From JALZUV01 sp963837025 (lineage in GTDB: Bacteria > Pseudomonadota > Alphaproteobacteria > Rickettsiales > JALZUV01): a DNA stretch of 64,000 nucleotides. Under the pieces are notes generated by a model. It ran no database searches. It saw only the letters and a program-made list of their open reading frames with translations, and was not told the origin of the DNA. The DNA lies in assembly GCA_963837025.1 (NCBI GenBank), contig CAWILT010000002.1, positions 496,001-560,000 of the forward strand, written 5' to 3'. Positions 1 through 8,360 of this stretch are shown one piece after another (position 1 is the stretch's first letter; the number at the start of each line of letters is the position of its first letter). Made by a program: the position numbers and the translations under genes.

Positions 1-1
1 C

Positions 2-301
2 TCCAACAACTTCAACCCCGCCCGCGCAAGCTGGCGCGGATTGCAAGGACGTGTTGGTGCGCTCTGGCAGCTGCCGAGCAAGTCTCTGGTAACGGTGATC
101 TACACCACGCCAGGCTTACTCAGCAGCTCGATCAATGGTGACAAGGCCAGCAGCGCATCCCTTTGGGATGTTGAGCTGGCCTACCACGCCGAAAAGCTCA
201 GTTTCATCGCTGAGTTTACCCGCAACTTCACCTTAAGGGGTGCAGATGCGGGTGGTGTGGTCGCTAACACTTTAGCAATTGGGGGTCTATATCGCTTTTA
301 A
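2..301 (+). CDS. C-terminal end of an outer-membrane beta-barrel protein (5' truncated)
   Basis: The reading frame is open from the left edge of the window, so only the last ~99 residues are present and the true start lies outside. The segment has alternating hydrophobic/polar strands and ends in Leu-Tyr-Arg-Phe; a terminal aromatic residue after a beta strand is the usual signature of an outer-membrane barrel's last strand. No family could be assigned. It is followed by two hairpins and precedes a Bacteroidota-type secreted protein, so it probably shares that foreign-looking origin. The function is unknown; the barrel call is inference from strand pattern and C-terminus. Confidence 0.45.
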   Translation, partial: SNNFNPARASWRGLQGRVGALWQLPSKSLVTVIYTTPGLLSSSINGDKASSASLWDVELAYHAEKLSFIAEFTRNFTLRGADAGGVVANTLAIGGLYRF

Positions 302-313
302 GCGGTTTGCCCC

Positions 314-349
314 TTCAGCTTTCCCCTCCCGCGTGGAGGGCTAGCTGAA
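314..349 (+). repeat. Imperfect inverted repeat after the barrel gene
   Basis: The arm ttcagct (314-320) pairs with agctgaa (343-349), and an inner arm ccctcc pairs with ggaggg around a gcgt loop. It lies just after the stop codon and before a second, stronger terminator hairpin. It has no T-run, so it is more likely an mRNA 3' structure than a terminator. Confidence 0.4.
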
Positions 350-358
350 TTAAAAATT

Positions 359-406
359 CCTCCCTGAGATTGACGCAAGTCAGGTTCGCTCAGGGAGGTT
401 TTTTTT
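359..406 (+). terminator. Strong intrinsic terminator
   Basis: A perfect ten-base stem cctccctgag (359-368) / ctcagggagg (389-398) is followed by eight T residues. It closes the truncated barrel gene. The sequence right after the T-run (gcctaaattt) is nearly repeated after the terminator at 1978-2015. Confidence 0.85.
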
Positions 407-652
407 GCCTAAATTTTGGCTCATCCAGCTTTATGAAGTTTTTGTGACAAGGCCGCTCATCGCTGGAATGTGGCGTGGTTATGCTTTATAATTGTTTAAT
501 CTTCTTTAACCTCTGTGAAATTTTTCATAGGTGTTTACCAGCAGCCACTTGATTGTTCGGCCGCTCTTTTTCTACCTGTGTTAACCGCAGTGTTTTAGTC
601 GATATCAAGTTTACGCATTTCGCATAAGCTTAACTCCAAACTTTTTCAGATT
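407..652. other. Intergenic spacer, no gene recognised
   Basis: This stretch separates the terminator from the ATG at 653. I see no open frame with coding character, no structured RNA and no convincing promoter hexamers. There is no Shine-Dalgarno sequence before 653, which would fit a Bacteroidota-type gene. Confidence 0.5.
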
Positions 653-1954
653 ATGAGAAACTTTCTCATCGGGCTACTTGCGACATTCGCAACAGTCCTG
701 AGCCTAACCGCTCAAATGCAACTGACAACCTTCACCCCGCAAGGGATGACGGTCATCAATGACATCGAAATCGACGATGCAGACAATGTCTGGATCCTCG
801 GTAATCTCGGTGTTAGAAGATATACGCAGACGGGGGCGTATACCGGAATCAGCATCCCCGCTGGCCCCACTGCACAAATCGCTTCCCGAGACGGGGAGTT
901 TTTTGTACAACAGGAAGTGATGCGGGTTTACAACCCGCTAGGTACATTCCTACGCAGCTTCAACGGTGTGCCGAACGCCACTGCTTTCACCCTCCCTAGG
1001 GCTTTATTAGCACTTACGAAGGCAGACACTTTGCGTTTGCAAACTGAACAAGGCACCGTTTTTGGGAGAGGGATATTCTCTTCGAATGTGCTTACCCAGA
1101 GCGCTGCCCAACAGGGTGAAGCAGTAGCATACGTGCTGCAAGACACTGTTTTCGTTTTGCAAGCTACCAGCCCAACAGCAGTTGCTGCAAAAATTGCGGT
1201 TTCAGCCGAAGGCGCCGCTTTTGACCCAGAGGGGAACCTGTTCCTCACAACAAAATCTGGGGCATTACTATGGTATAAGCTGACCGGGAGGAATACGGAG
1301 CTTAATACCTTCACCAGCTTTGCGTTCCGCGGCTCCAGCACTCTTGCTGAAACGCCAAGCGGCCCTCTGCAGCAACCAACGCGGATAGCAATATCCTCAC
1401 TGGGGTTCATTTACATCATTGAAAGCGGTGCAAATCGTGTTCGGGTAATAAGCAACCCATTCCGCGAGGATCCCTTCCCCGTGGAGCTCACCAGCTTCAC
1501 CGGAAGCCGCCAGGGTTCAGCACATGTGCTGAACTGGGCAGCCGCAACGGAAGTTGCTTTTGACCGTTACGAGGTTGAGTCATCGCAGGATGGCGAAAGC
1601 TTCAGCATCGTTCACACGGTGTTCGGCAAAGGCGACAACAGCAGCTACAGCCTCCGCATCCCTGCGCAAGTAGGCACCACCTATTACCGCTTGCGGATGG
1701 TGGATTTGGACGGCTCGCAAGAGCTTTCCGATGTGGTAGCGATTAGCACGGCTGAGGGCGATGCCTTCATCTTCGGACCTAACCCGTCCCGAGGTGAGCT
1801 AACGTTAAGCCAGCCGGCCACGCTGTATAACGCTATCGGGCAACCGGTCGCGCTATTGCAAAGTGGCAGCCAGCAACTCAACCTTCCTGCGGGAATGTAT
1901 GTGTTGCAAAGTGCGGATGGTGCAAACCATCCACTGATTATCTCAGGAAACTAA
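653..1954 (+). CDS. Secreted protein with beta-propeller-like body, FN3-like domain and type IX secretion sorting domain
   Basis: 433 residues. Residues 1-20 form a clear Sec signal peptide. Residues ~25-270 contain NHL-like repeats (for example 'DADNVWILG', 'DPEGNLFL'), suggesting a beta-propeller. Residues ~276-370 resemble the FN3-like segment that begins 'PVELTSF' in many Bacteroidota proteins. Residues ~371-433 match the Por-secretion C-terminal sorting domain pattern: 'NPSRGEL', 'LYNAIGQ', then 'LNLPAGMYVL'. Such proteins cross the outer membrane through the type IX system and are cut or lipid-linked at this tail. No PorUV or Gld component is visible here, and this system is not expected in Alphaproteobacteria, so the gene is either from a chimeric assembly or transferred. 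The ligand or role is unknown. Confidence 0.75.
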   Translation: MRNFLIGLLATFATVLSLTAQMQLTTFTPQGMTVINDIEIDDADNVWILGNLGVRRYTQTGAYTGISIPAGPTAQIASRDGEFFVQQEVMRVYNPLGTFLRSFNGVPNATAFTLPRALLALTKADTLRLQTEQGTVFGRGIFSSNVLTQSAAQQGEAVAYVLQDTVFVLQATSPTAVAAKIAVSAEGAAFDPEGNLFLTTKSGALLWYKLTGRNTELNTFTSFAFRGSSTLAETPSGPLQQPTRIAISSLGFIYIIESGANRVRVISNPFREDPFPVELTSFTGSRQGSAHVLNWAAATEVAFDRYEVESSQDGESFSIVHTVFGKGDNSSYSLRIPAQVGTTYYRLRMVDLDGSQELSDVVAISTAEGDAFIFGPNPSRGELTLSQPATLYNAIGQPVALLQSGSQQLNLPAGMYVLQSADGANHPLIISGN

Positions 1955-1977
1955 ACCTGTGATGTCGACTTACGAAA

Positions 1978-2015
1978 AACTCTTCCCACCTTAACCGGTT
2001 GGAAGAGTTTTTTTT
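1978..2015 (+). terminator. Intrinsic terminator after the sorting-domain gene
   Basis: The stem aactcttcc (1978-1986) pairs with ggaagagtt (2001-2009) and runs into eight T residues (2008-2015). It ends the foreign-looking region; the next gene on the plus strand is a typical alphaproteobacterial reductase. Its downstream flank (gcccaaattt) copies that of the terminator at 359-406. Confidence 0.8.
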
Positions 2016-2054
2016 GCCCAAATTTCGCAATTCGATGTTCCGTTCATCTAACAC

Positions 2055-2083
2055 TTGCCCACATACATATTAGCCATTAAACC
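2055..2083 (+). promoter_or_regulatory. Candidate promoter of the NADP reductase gene (leaderless arrangement)
   Basis: TTGCCC (2055-2060), a 17-base spacer and TAAACC (2078-2083) are followed after seven bases by the ATG at 2091. There is no Shine-Dalgarno sequence. The -10 match is poor on its own; support comes from similar spacing before folD, nuoA, pyrF, ruvX and the NDUFS4-like gene. Confidence 0.3.
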
Positions 2084-2090
2084 TTGTCGC

Positions 2091-3098
2091 ATGACTCATC
2101 ATGAAACGGATATTTGTATTATTGGCGCAGGCCCCGTGGGGTTATTCGCTGTTTTTGAAGCCGGAATGCTCAAAATGCGCACCCATGTGGTGGACACGCT
2201 CGAGATGATTGGCGGCCAATGTTCGGCGCTATACCCCGAAAAACCCATCTATGATATTGCCGCTCACCCATCTATCACCGGCCAAGGTCTAACCGATGCG
2301 CTGGCTGAACAAGCCGCGCCGTTTGATCCGGTTTATCATCTAGGTCAACAGGTATTAAAGTTAGAGAAAACCGAAAATGGCTATCGCGTCGAAACATCTA
2401 AAGGCGTTTCCATCCAATGCAAAGGCATCATCATCGCCGCAGGGGCAGGCGCATTCGGCCCCAACCGCCCGCCCATGGAAGGGCTTGAGCAATATGAGGG
2501 CAAAGGCATTTTTTATATGGTGGCCAAGCGCGAAGATTTTCGTGGTAAACGCATTGTTATTGCAGGCGGTGGCGATTCGGCTGTCGATTGGGCGATTTCC
2601 CTATCAGAGCTGGCCGAACATATTTATTTTGTGCATCGTCGCCCCAAATTTCGCGCTGCTCCCGATTCGGTAGCCAAGCTCGAAAAACTTGCCGAACAGG
2701 GTAAGGTTGAACTGGTAGTGCCCTATCAGCTCGATAGTTTACAAGGCGAAGATGGAAATTTAACAGGCGTAAAAGTTAAAACTTTAAGCGGTGAAGAACG
2801 CCTATTGCAGGCCGATATTTTGCTGCCTTTCTTCGGTTTATCCATGAATTTGGGGCCTATCGCTGAGTGGGGGCTAAATTTAAATATGAGCCACATCAAG
2901 GTGCATCCCACCACGCTGGCCACTAATATCGATGGCATCCACGCGATTGGCGATATTGCGACTTACGAGAATAAATTAAAGCTTATCGCCTGCGGATTTT
3001 CCGAAGCGGCTATGGCCTGCCACGCGCTTTATAAACGCGTACATCCGGATACAGCATTACATTTTGAATATTCTACCAGCAAAGGTGTTCCGGCTTAA
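2091..3098 (+). CDS. Ferredoxin/flavodoxin--NADP+ reductase, thioredoxin-reductase-like type
   Basis: 335 residues, the usual length of this FAD enzyme. It moves electrons between NADPH and ferredoxin or flavodoxin in the cytoplasm. The FAD-binding motif GAGPVG is at residues 12-17, followed by 'GGQCSALYPEKPIYDIA' typical of the type-2 FNR family; the NADPH motif AGGGDSA is at 158-164 with HRR at 182-184, and the C-terminal FAD segment 'AIGDIA' is present. The redox CxxC of thioredoxin reductase is absent, which separates the two families. The ATG at 2091 is chosen because the sequence 'MTHHETDICIIGAG' matches the family N-terminus; a longer TTG start would fall in the putative -35 element. 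Confidence 0.88.
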   Translation: MTHHETDICIIGAGPVGLFAVFEAGMLKMRTHVVDTLEMIGGQCSALYPEKPIYDIAAHPSITGQGLTDALAEQAAPFDPVYHLGQQVLKLEKTENGYRVETSKGVSIQCKGIIIAAGAGAFGPNRPPMEGLEQYEGKGIFYMVAKREDFRGKRIVIAGGGDSAVDWAISLSELAEHIYFVHRRPKFRAAPDSVAKLEKLAEQGKVELVVPYQLDSLQGEDGNLTGVKVKTLSGEERLLQADILLPFFGLSMNLGPIAEWGLNLNMSHIKVHPTTLATNIDGIHAIGDIATYENKLKLIACGFSEAAMACHALYKRVHPDTALHFEYSTSKGVPA

Positions 3099-3100
3099 TT

Positions 3101-3352
3101 CTAGCCGCGGCCTTTACCTAAAAGCGCGCTTAAATCGACGCCAATTGCCTCCGCATTTTTCTCAAACTGCTTCGTCAGTAAATTAAATGCATCATTGCGC
3201 GCTGCAAAATTCCCAGGATGAAGTGGGTAAGATTTATTTAATGCCAGAACAGCTCCATTATAACTTTCTAGCAATTTTAAAACATCTTCATTATCACGCA
3301 CATTAGCAAACACTTTGCTTGCATGGGTTGTGTGAGGTTTTTCATAACTCAT
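3101..3352 (-). CDS. Small hypothetical protein
   Basis: 83 residues, soluble, helix-rich, no signal peptide and no recognised domain. The start is supported by an AGGAG Shine-Dalgarno sequence eight bases upstream on the minus strand. It ends two bases after the reductase stop on the opposite strand, so the two genes are convergent. The protein has a short basic C-terminus (Gly-Lys-Gly-Arg-Gly). No function is inferred. Confidence 0.6.
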   Translation of the reverse strand: MSYEKPHTTHASKVFANVRDNEDVLKLLESYNGAVLALNKSYPLHPGNFAARNDAFNLLTKQFEKNAEAIGVDLSALLGKGRG

Positions 3353-3410
3353 AAATATCTCCTGTTAGATTTACTCTAACAAACAAACGTTAAGAAAGTA
3401 TGACAGTCTC

Positions 3411-3439
3411 TTGCATCAGTGCTTTTTTAGGTTTATGCA
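3411..3439 (+). promoter_or_regulatory. Candidate folD promoter (leaderless arrangement)
   Basis: TTGCAT (3411-3416), a 17-base spacer and TATGCA (3434-3439) lie six bases before the folD ATG. Transcription would begin at about the ATG itself, and no Shine-Dalgarno sequence is present. Confidence 0.4.
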
Positions 3440-3445
3440 CAGGCT

Positions 3446-4282
3446 ATGACAGCACAGATAATTGATGGAAAAGCCATAGCCGCGCAGTTGCGCAGCGACT
3501 TAAAGCAGCAAGTTAAAAGCATGAATATTACACCAAACCTCGCTGTAATTTTAGTAGGCGATGATGCAGCAAGCCATGTTTATGTGCGTAACAAAGCCAA
3601 AGCGGCTAAAGAATGCGGCATTCATTCGACAACACAAATTCTACCATCAAACACCACACAAACCCAGCTTTTAGAGCGTATTGAACAGCTTAATTTCGAT
3701 GCGAACACGCACGGTATTCTCGTTCAATTACCCTTGCCTAAGCATATTGATTCAACCTTTATCATTAACGCCATCGCGCCGCAAAAAGATGTGGATGGCT
3801 TCCATGTCATCAATGCAGGAAAATTGGCAACGGGGCAAGATTCGCTGGTGGCTTGCACGCCCCAAGGCTGCCTTATCTTGCTGCAATCGGTGCATAAATT
3901 ACTGGCAGGAAAACATGCGGTGGTTATCGGCAAATCAAACATTGTAGGTCGGCCTATGGCGCAGCTTTTGCTCAATGCGGGCTGCACCGTTACCATTTGT
4001 CATTCTAAAACTAATGATGTTGCCACTGAATGCCGCCGCGCCGATATCGTCATTGCCGCCGTTGGCCGTCCGCTTATGGTAAAAGGCGATTGGATTAAGC
4101 AAGGCGCAACCATTATTGATGTCGGCATTAATCGCACCGATACAGGTAAATTAGTGGGCGATGTCGAATATGATGAAGCTGCCAAAGTTGCCGGTGCTAT
4201 TACCCCAGTTCCGGGGGGTGTGGGGCCAATGACGATTGCATGTTTATTGGCAAACACGGTTAAAGCCGCCCAACAATCTTAA
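3446..4282 (+). CDS. folD: Bifunctional methylenetetrahydrofolate dehydrogenase/cyclohydrolase
   Basis: 278 residues, typical FolD length. It interconverts 5,10-methylene-, methenyl- and 10-formyl-tetrahydrofolate using NADP in the cytoplasm, feeding purine and formyl-Met-tRNA synthesis. Seen: the active-site segment with Tyr46, Lys50 and Lys52, 'PQKDVDGFH', the nucleotide-binding 'GKSNIVGRPMA', and the C-terminal signature 'PGGVGPMT'. The gene is flanked by a promoter-like pair abutting the ATG and overlaps the convergent CDF gene by four bases. Confidence 0.96.
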   Translation: MTAQIIDGKAIAAQLRSDLKQQVKSMNITPNLAVILVGDDAASHVYVRNKAKAAKECGIHSTTQILPSNTTQTQLLERIEQLNFDANTHGILVQLPLPKHIDSTFIINAIAPQKDVDGFHVINAGKLATGQDSLVACTPQGCLILLQSVHKLLAGKHAVVIGKSNIVGRPMAQLLLNAGCTVTICHSKTNDVATECRRADIVIAAVGRPLMVKGDWIKQGATIIDVGINRTDTGKLVGDVEYDEAAKVAGAITPVPGGVGPMTIACLLANTVKAAQQS

Positions 4283-5181
4283 TTGCCTTTTGCCTCAATA
4301 AAAACACGTTTTACGGTAGGTACCTGGCTACGCAAGGTTTGGCTTAAATTTGCGGTAATTTGCTCCACTTCAGCCGCCGTTAATGTATCATCAAAATCCA
4401 AACTGGCATTCACCAAAATTTCCTCAGGGCCTAAATGTAGTGTAGCGATGGAATTAATGTGAGTAATGCCTTTAACATCAGTTAAAAGCGCACGAATTCT
4501 GGCTTTGTCTTCAGGGGTAGCGGCTTCACCAATTAACAAACCTTTCGTTTCAAACGCGAGGAAGAAAGCCGTTAACGCTAATACACAGCCAATGGCGATG
4601 GAGGCAATACCATCAAATACAGGCATGTTTAAATATTGCGCTAAAAGTAATCCGATAAACGCAATGATAAGCCCTAACATCGCCGCCGAATCTTCAAATA
4701 AAACGGTAAAAATAGCAGGGTTTTTGCTGCGTCTTATCGCTTGCCAATAACTAAAATTTCCTTTGGTTTTACGAAATTCACGGAAGGCAAAATAGGTGGC
4801 TGCCCCTTCAAATAACATCGATAATCCCAACACTAAATAATTCACCCAAGCGTTAGTTATCAGTTCAGGATTTTGCACTTTATGAATCCCTTCATAAATC
4901 GAAATTCCTGCACCTAAAGCAAAGATTAAAATGGCCACTACAAACGACCAAAAATAAAGCTCGGCTCCATAACCAAACGGATGATTTTCATCAGCCGGTT
5001 TTTGCGATTTATGTAAACCCAAAAGCAGTAATCCTTGATTGCCCGTATCAATAAGCGAGTGAATGCCCTCACTCATCATCGCCGACGATCCAGTAATATA
5101 TGAGGCGGTAAATTTCGTAATGGCGATCAGTCCGTTTCCGAATAATGCCGCGTAAATAACAAGTTTTGTTCCAGTAGCCAT
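4279..5181 (-). CDS. Cation diffusion facilitator (Zn/Mn-type metal exporter), ZnT9-like subgroup
   Basis: 300 residues with about six membrane segments and a cytoplasmic C-terminal ferredoxin-like domain. The family exchanges divalent metal for protons. Seen: 'EGIHSLIDTGNQ' (the metal-site HxxxD of TM2), then 'HPFGYGAELYFWSF', a signature shared with the SLC30A9/ZnT9-like branch, and a second metal-site region in TM5. The C-terminal ~80 residues form the cytosolic domain. Metal specificity cannot be told from sequence alone. It is convergent with folD and upstream of the methyltransferase on the same strand reading outward. Confidence 0.85.
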   Translation of the reverse strand: MATGTKLVIYAALFGNGLIAITKFTASYITGSSAMMSEGIHSLIDTGNQGLLLLGLHKSQKPADENHPFGYGAELYFWSFVVAILIFALGAGISIYEGIHKVQNPELITNAWVNYLVLGLSMLFEGAATYFAFREFRKTKGNFSYWQAIRRSKNPAIFTVLFEDSAAMLGLIIAFIGLLLAQYLNMPVFDGIASIAIGCVLALTAFFLAFETKGLLIGEAATPEDKARIRALLTDVKGITHINSIATLHLGPEEILVNASLDFDDTLTAAEVEQITANLSQTLRSQVPTVKRVFIEAKGN

Positions 5182-5218
5182 GCACCCTATCTATAGGATT
5201 ATTAAAATTTGTGAAACC

Positions 5219-6025
5219 TTAAAACACCTGCTTCAGCGAAACTTTACCACTGCCGCGCGGCAATGGCTTTTGTTGCGACTCGTGCGGGCTCCAAGCGGTT
5301 AAAAATACTGCTTCAACCGTCACCGCATACAATCCATCTTCATCCTTAACATAAGCCGCTTCTACCTCGCGCCAATAATTGGCGGTAGTGAGGCCTTTAA
5401 ATTGTTCGCTTAACACATTACTCTGTCCCATCTGCTGAATTTCGCGCAACAAGGTGCTAAAATCGCGGTAGGTGAGGTGAATCAATTCGCTATCGACAAC
5501 CGGCAACGCAAAGCCTGCGCGTTGCAGCAATGCGCCTGCATCGCGCACTTCGGCAAAGGGCGCAATACGCGCATAAGCCTTGCCCGATTGTGCCGCCACG
5601 CGTTGCATGGCTTGGCGTAATTCAAACAGTGTGCGCGGGCCGGGCATGGCGGCTAAAAATAAGCCATCGGGTTTTAACGCGCGATTGGCTTGAATCAACG
5701 TGCCCACCACATCATTAACAAAATGCAGGTTAAAATTGCTGATAATGGCATCCAGCGTTTGATCCGCAAAGGGCAGGGCCTCTTCATCAGTTATCACCGC
5801 TTTGCCCAGCTCAATCCATGTGCTAATTTTGCTAGGCAAAACGGTATTACGAAGCTGGCTGGTTGGCGCATGTAAATCGGCGGCAAGGGCAAAATGACGA
5901 TCCATATCCAGCAGCCTATCAGCCAAACGCTCAGCAATTTCAGCATGCAAAAAATTCACCTTTGCAAAATGGGGCAGGTGGCGCGCTTGACGCAAACGGT
6001 ATAACGAACGGTTAAATAAAGTCAT
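5219..6025 (-). CDS. SAM-dependent methyltransferase-fold protein, BioC/NDUFAF5-like
   Basis: 268 residues, class I methyltransferase fold. Residues ~1-45 ('LYRLRQARHL...HFAKVNFLHAEIAERLADRL') match the N-terminus of the alphaproteobacterial branch related to mitochondrial NDUFAF5, a complex I assembly factor that hydroxylates an arginine of the NuoB homologue NDUFS7. The 'ISNFNLHFVNDV' segment corresponds to the BioC/NDUFAF5 active-site region. BioC (malonyl-ACP methylation in biotin synthesis) is the alternative; no other bio gene except birA is in the window. The presence of complex I and an NDUFS4-like protein nearby favours the assembly role, but this is inference. Confidence 0.75.
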   Translation of the reverse strand: MTLFNRSLYRLRQARHLPHFAKVNFLHAEIAERLADRLLDMDRHFALAADLHAPTSQLRNTVLPSKISTWIELGKAVITDEEALPFADQTLDAIISNFNLHFVNDVVGTLIQANRALKPDGLFLAAMPGPRTLFELRQAMQRVAAQSGKAYARIAPFAEVRDAGALLQRAGFALPVVDSELIHLTYRDFSTLLREIQQMGQSNVLSEQFKGLTTANYWREVEAAYVKDEDGLYAVTVEAVFLTAWSPHESQQKPLPRGSGKVSLKQVF

Positions 6026-6124
6026 CTACGCTTACATTTACGCCACAAATTGCAAAATATCACTGGATTTTTTGCGCCACAGCCCCTATAACGCCGCTCT
6101 AAAAGTTAAATCATAGAGGATGTT

Positions 6125-6310
6125 ATGGCAGTTCCTAAAAGTAAAATCAGTAATTCACGTCGCGGCATGCGTCGTTCACACAAGAATGTGAAAGCCCTTT
6201 CGCACATCACCGAATCACAGCCAACGGGCGAGCAAACCCGCCGTCACCATATATCTGCTGATGGATATTACCGTGGCCGTCAGGTGACTGAAGCCAAGAT
6301 TAACACGTAA
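6125..6310 (+). CDS. rpmF: 50S ribosomal protein L32
   Basis: 61 residues, basic, beginning 'MAVPKSKISNSRRGMRRSH', the conserved L32 N-terminus. It lacks the cysteine pairs of the zinc-binding L32 form. A GAGGAT Shine-Dalgarno sequence precedes the ATG. A possible promoter with TATAAC (6087-6092) lies upstream. rpmF-plsX-fabH is the classic gene order, linking ribosome and lipid synthesis. Confidence 0.97.
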   Translation: MAVPKSKISNSRRGMRRSHKNVKALSHITESQPTGEQTRRHHISADGYYRGRQVTEAKINT

Positions 6311-6322
6311 ATTTAGCGTTTG

Positions 6323-7381
6323 ATGTCAGGCAAATTCACCATTGCGCTCGATGCAATGGGCGGTGATCATGCGCCTGCCTGTGTGGTCGAAGGTGCCGCC
6401 ATTGCTTTGCGCAAAACACCTAATCTCGAATTTATCTTTGTTGGCGATGAGGCGCAAATTTCCCCTCTGTTGTATTCGCATACAGCCTTAAAGGCAATCA
6501 GCCACATCATTCACACCACTGATAAAGTCTCATCAACCATGAAGCCGTCGCAAGCCTTGCGCCAAGGCAAGCAAAGCTCCATGCAGCTCGCCATTAACGC
6601 CGTTAAAGCAGGCGATGCAGGCGCAGTAGTTTCAGGCGGTAGCACCGGCACACTCATGGCCATGTCAAAGCTCGCCTTGCGTATGTTGCCCGGCATCAAT
6701 CGCCCCGCCGCCGCCGGCCTTTTCCCTACTGAAAAAGGCGATGTCGTCATGCTCGATTTAGGCGCAAATCTTGAAGCCAGCGCCGAAGAACTCTTCCAGT
6801 TTGCCATTATGGGCGATGCCTATAGCCGCGCAGTGGTAGGCACAAAAAACCCCACCATCGGCCTGCTTAATGTGGGTGAAGAAGATAATAAAGGCCACCC
6901 CGAAATTCGCGAGGCAGCAGATCTATTGCGCGCATCCGATTTAGGTTTAAACTTCGTTGGTTTTGTTGAGGGCAACCATGTGCCCATGGGCAAGGTTGAT
7001 GTGGTGGTTACCGATGGGTTCTCCGGTAATGTCATGCTCAAAACAGCCGAAGGCACCGCCAAATTTATTTCCAAACATCTTAAAGATGCGTTCAATAATA
7101 ATTGGGTGACCAAGCTAAGCTACCTTATCGCGCGAAAAACAATGGGCGATTTAAAAAAGCGTCTCGATCCGCGACGCTATAATGGTGCTATGTTTTTAGG
7201 CCTCAACGGAGTGGCCGTCAAAAGCCATGGCGGGTCAGATGCTTATGGTTTTAGCCACGCCATTCGTATGGCTGCAGCCTTGCTCACTAACGATGCAAAC
7301 CAGCGCATCATCAACGAAATGCAACGCGCAAGCACGAATCCAGCAATCACGCAAGATCAGGCGGCTACCCATGATGCGTAG
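6323..7381 (+). CDS. plsX: Phosphate acyltransferase PlsX
   Basis: 352 residues. It converts acyl-ACP to acyl-phosphate, the donor used by PlsY (encoded at 39472) to start phospholipid synthesis. Seen: the N-terminal 'IALDAMGGDHAP' signature, 'SGGSTGTLMA' and the C-terminal 'GGSDAYGF'. The ATG at 6323 is preferred to the TTG three bases upstream. It begins 12 bases after rpmF and its end overlaps fabH by eleven bases, implying co-transcription. Confidence 0.96.
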   Translation: MSGKFTIALDAMGGDHAPACVVEGAAIALRKTPNLEFIFVGDEAQISPLLYSHTALKAISHIIHTTDKVSSTMKPSQALRQGKQSSMQLAINAVKAGDAGAVVSGGSTGTLMAMSKLALRMLPGINRPAAAGLFPTEKGDVVMLDLGANLEASAEELFQFAIMGDAYSRAVVGTKNPTIGLLNVGEEDNKGHPEIREAADLLRASDLGLNFVGFVEGNHVPMGKVDVVVTDGFSGNVMLKTAEGTAKFISKHLKDAFNNNWVTKLSYLIARKTMGDLKKRLDPRRYNGAMFLGLNGVAVKSHGGSDAYGFSHAIRMAAALLTNDANQRIINEMQRASTNPAITQDQAATHDA

Positions 7382-8330
7382 CGTTATTAAAGGGTTTGGC
7401 CATTACCTACCTCAAAAAATCGTCACAAATAAAGATTTAGAAGTCACGCTTGACACCACCGATGCATGGATAAAAGACCGTACCGGCATTGAACAACGCC
7501 ACATTGCTGCTGAAGGCGAATTTACTTCGCATTTGGCTACGCATGCTGCGCATAACGCCTTGCAAGATGCTGGTATTGAACCTGAAGCGATCAACGCCAT
7601 AATCGTGGCCACCACCACACCGGATGAAACGTTTCCCGCAACGGCTGTGCGTGTGCAACATGCACTTGGCGTGCCGCCCTGCATGGCGTTTGATATGCAA
7701 GCGGCCTGCTCAGGCTTCATTTATGCCCTTACGCTGGCCGACGGTTTGCTTAAATCGGGCGCGGCAAAAAACGTGCTGGTTATTGGTGCCGAAACCTATT
7801 CGCGCATTGTCGATTGGACTGATCGCGGCACCTGCATTTTATTTGGCGATGGCGCAGGCGCAGTAGTCTTAAGCGCTGAAGCCAATTCAACCCGTGGCAT
7901 CATCCACAGCACCCTATCAGCGGATGGATCATTAGCCGACATTCTCAAAACCACAGGCGGCACCTCCACCACGCAAACTGCGGGCAATGTATTAATGGAA
8001 GGGCGCGAAGTGTTCCGCCATGCCGTTGCCAAGATGATGGGCGCCGTGCAGGAATCGCTCACCGCCACAAGCAAAAATGTTGATGATATTGATTGGCTTA
8101 TTCCCCACCAAGCTAATGCGCGCATTCTCACCACTATCGCCACCAAACTAGGCGTATCGCTTGATAAAGTGGTGATGACCACCGCACTGCATGCGAATAC
8201 GTCGGCGGCCACCATACCACTCGCCCTATCGGTTGCCCACCACGATGGCCGCCTCAAAAGCGGAAATTTAGTGAGTATGCCCGCATTAGGGGCTGGACTT
8301 ACGTGGGGCAATGTTTTAATTTACCTTTAG
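7371..8330 (+). CDS. fabH: 3-oxoacyl-ACP synthase III
   Basis: 319 residues, the normal size. It condenses acetyl-CoA with malonyl-ACP to start fatty-acid synthesis. The catalytic triad is complete: Cys113 in 'AACSGF', His246 in 'PHQANAR' and Asn276 in 'HANTSAA'. Two adjacent ATG codons (7371 and 7374) overlap the end of plsX; either could be used. A longer frame upstream is inside plsX and does not look like the family N-terminus. Confidence 0.96.
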   Translation: MMRSVIKGFGHYLPQKIVTNKDLEVTLDTTDAWIKDRTGIEQRHIAAEGEFTSHLATHAAHNALQDAGIEPEAINAIIVATTTPDETFPATAVRVQHALGVPPCMAFDMQAACSGFIYALTLADGLLKSGAAKNVLVIGAETYSRIVDWTDRGTCILFGDGAGAVVLSAEANSTRGIIHSTLSADGSLADILKTTGGTSTTQTAGNVLMEGREVFRHAVAKMMGAVQESLTATSKNVDDIDWLIPHQANARILTTIATKLGVSLDKVVMTTALHANTSAATIPLALSVAHHDGRLKSGNLVSMPALGAGLTWGNVLIYL

Positions 8331-8360
8331 AAAACAATACCAAACTGATAAGGGTTACAC

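Noticed and set aside
928..1410. Long open frame on the minus strand inside the sorting-domain gene
   Set aside because: It is a shadow of a well-supported gene with signal peptide and C-terminal domain on the other strand; its translation has no domain resemblance.
7796..8311. 171-residue minus-strand open frame inside fabH
   Set aside because: fabH has a complete catalytic triad on the plus strand; the opposite frame is a composition effect.
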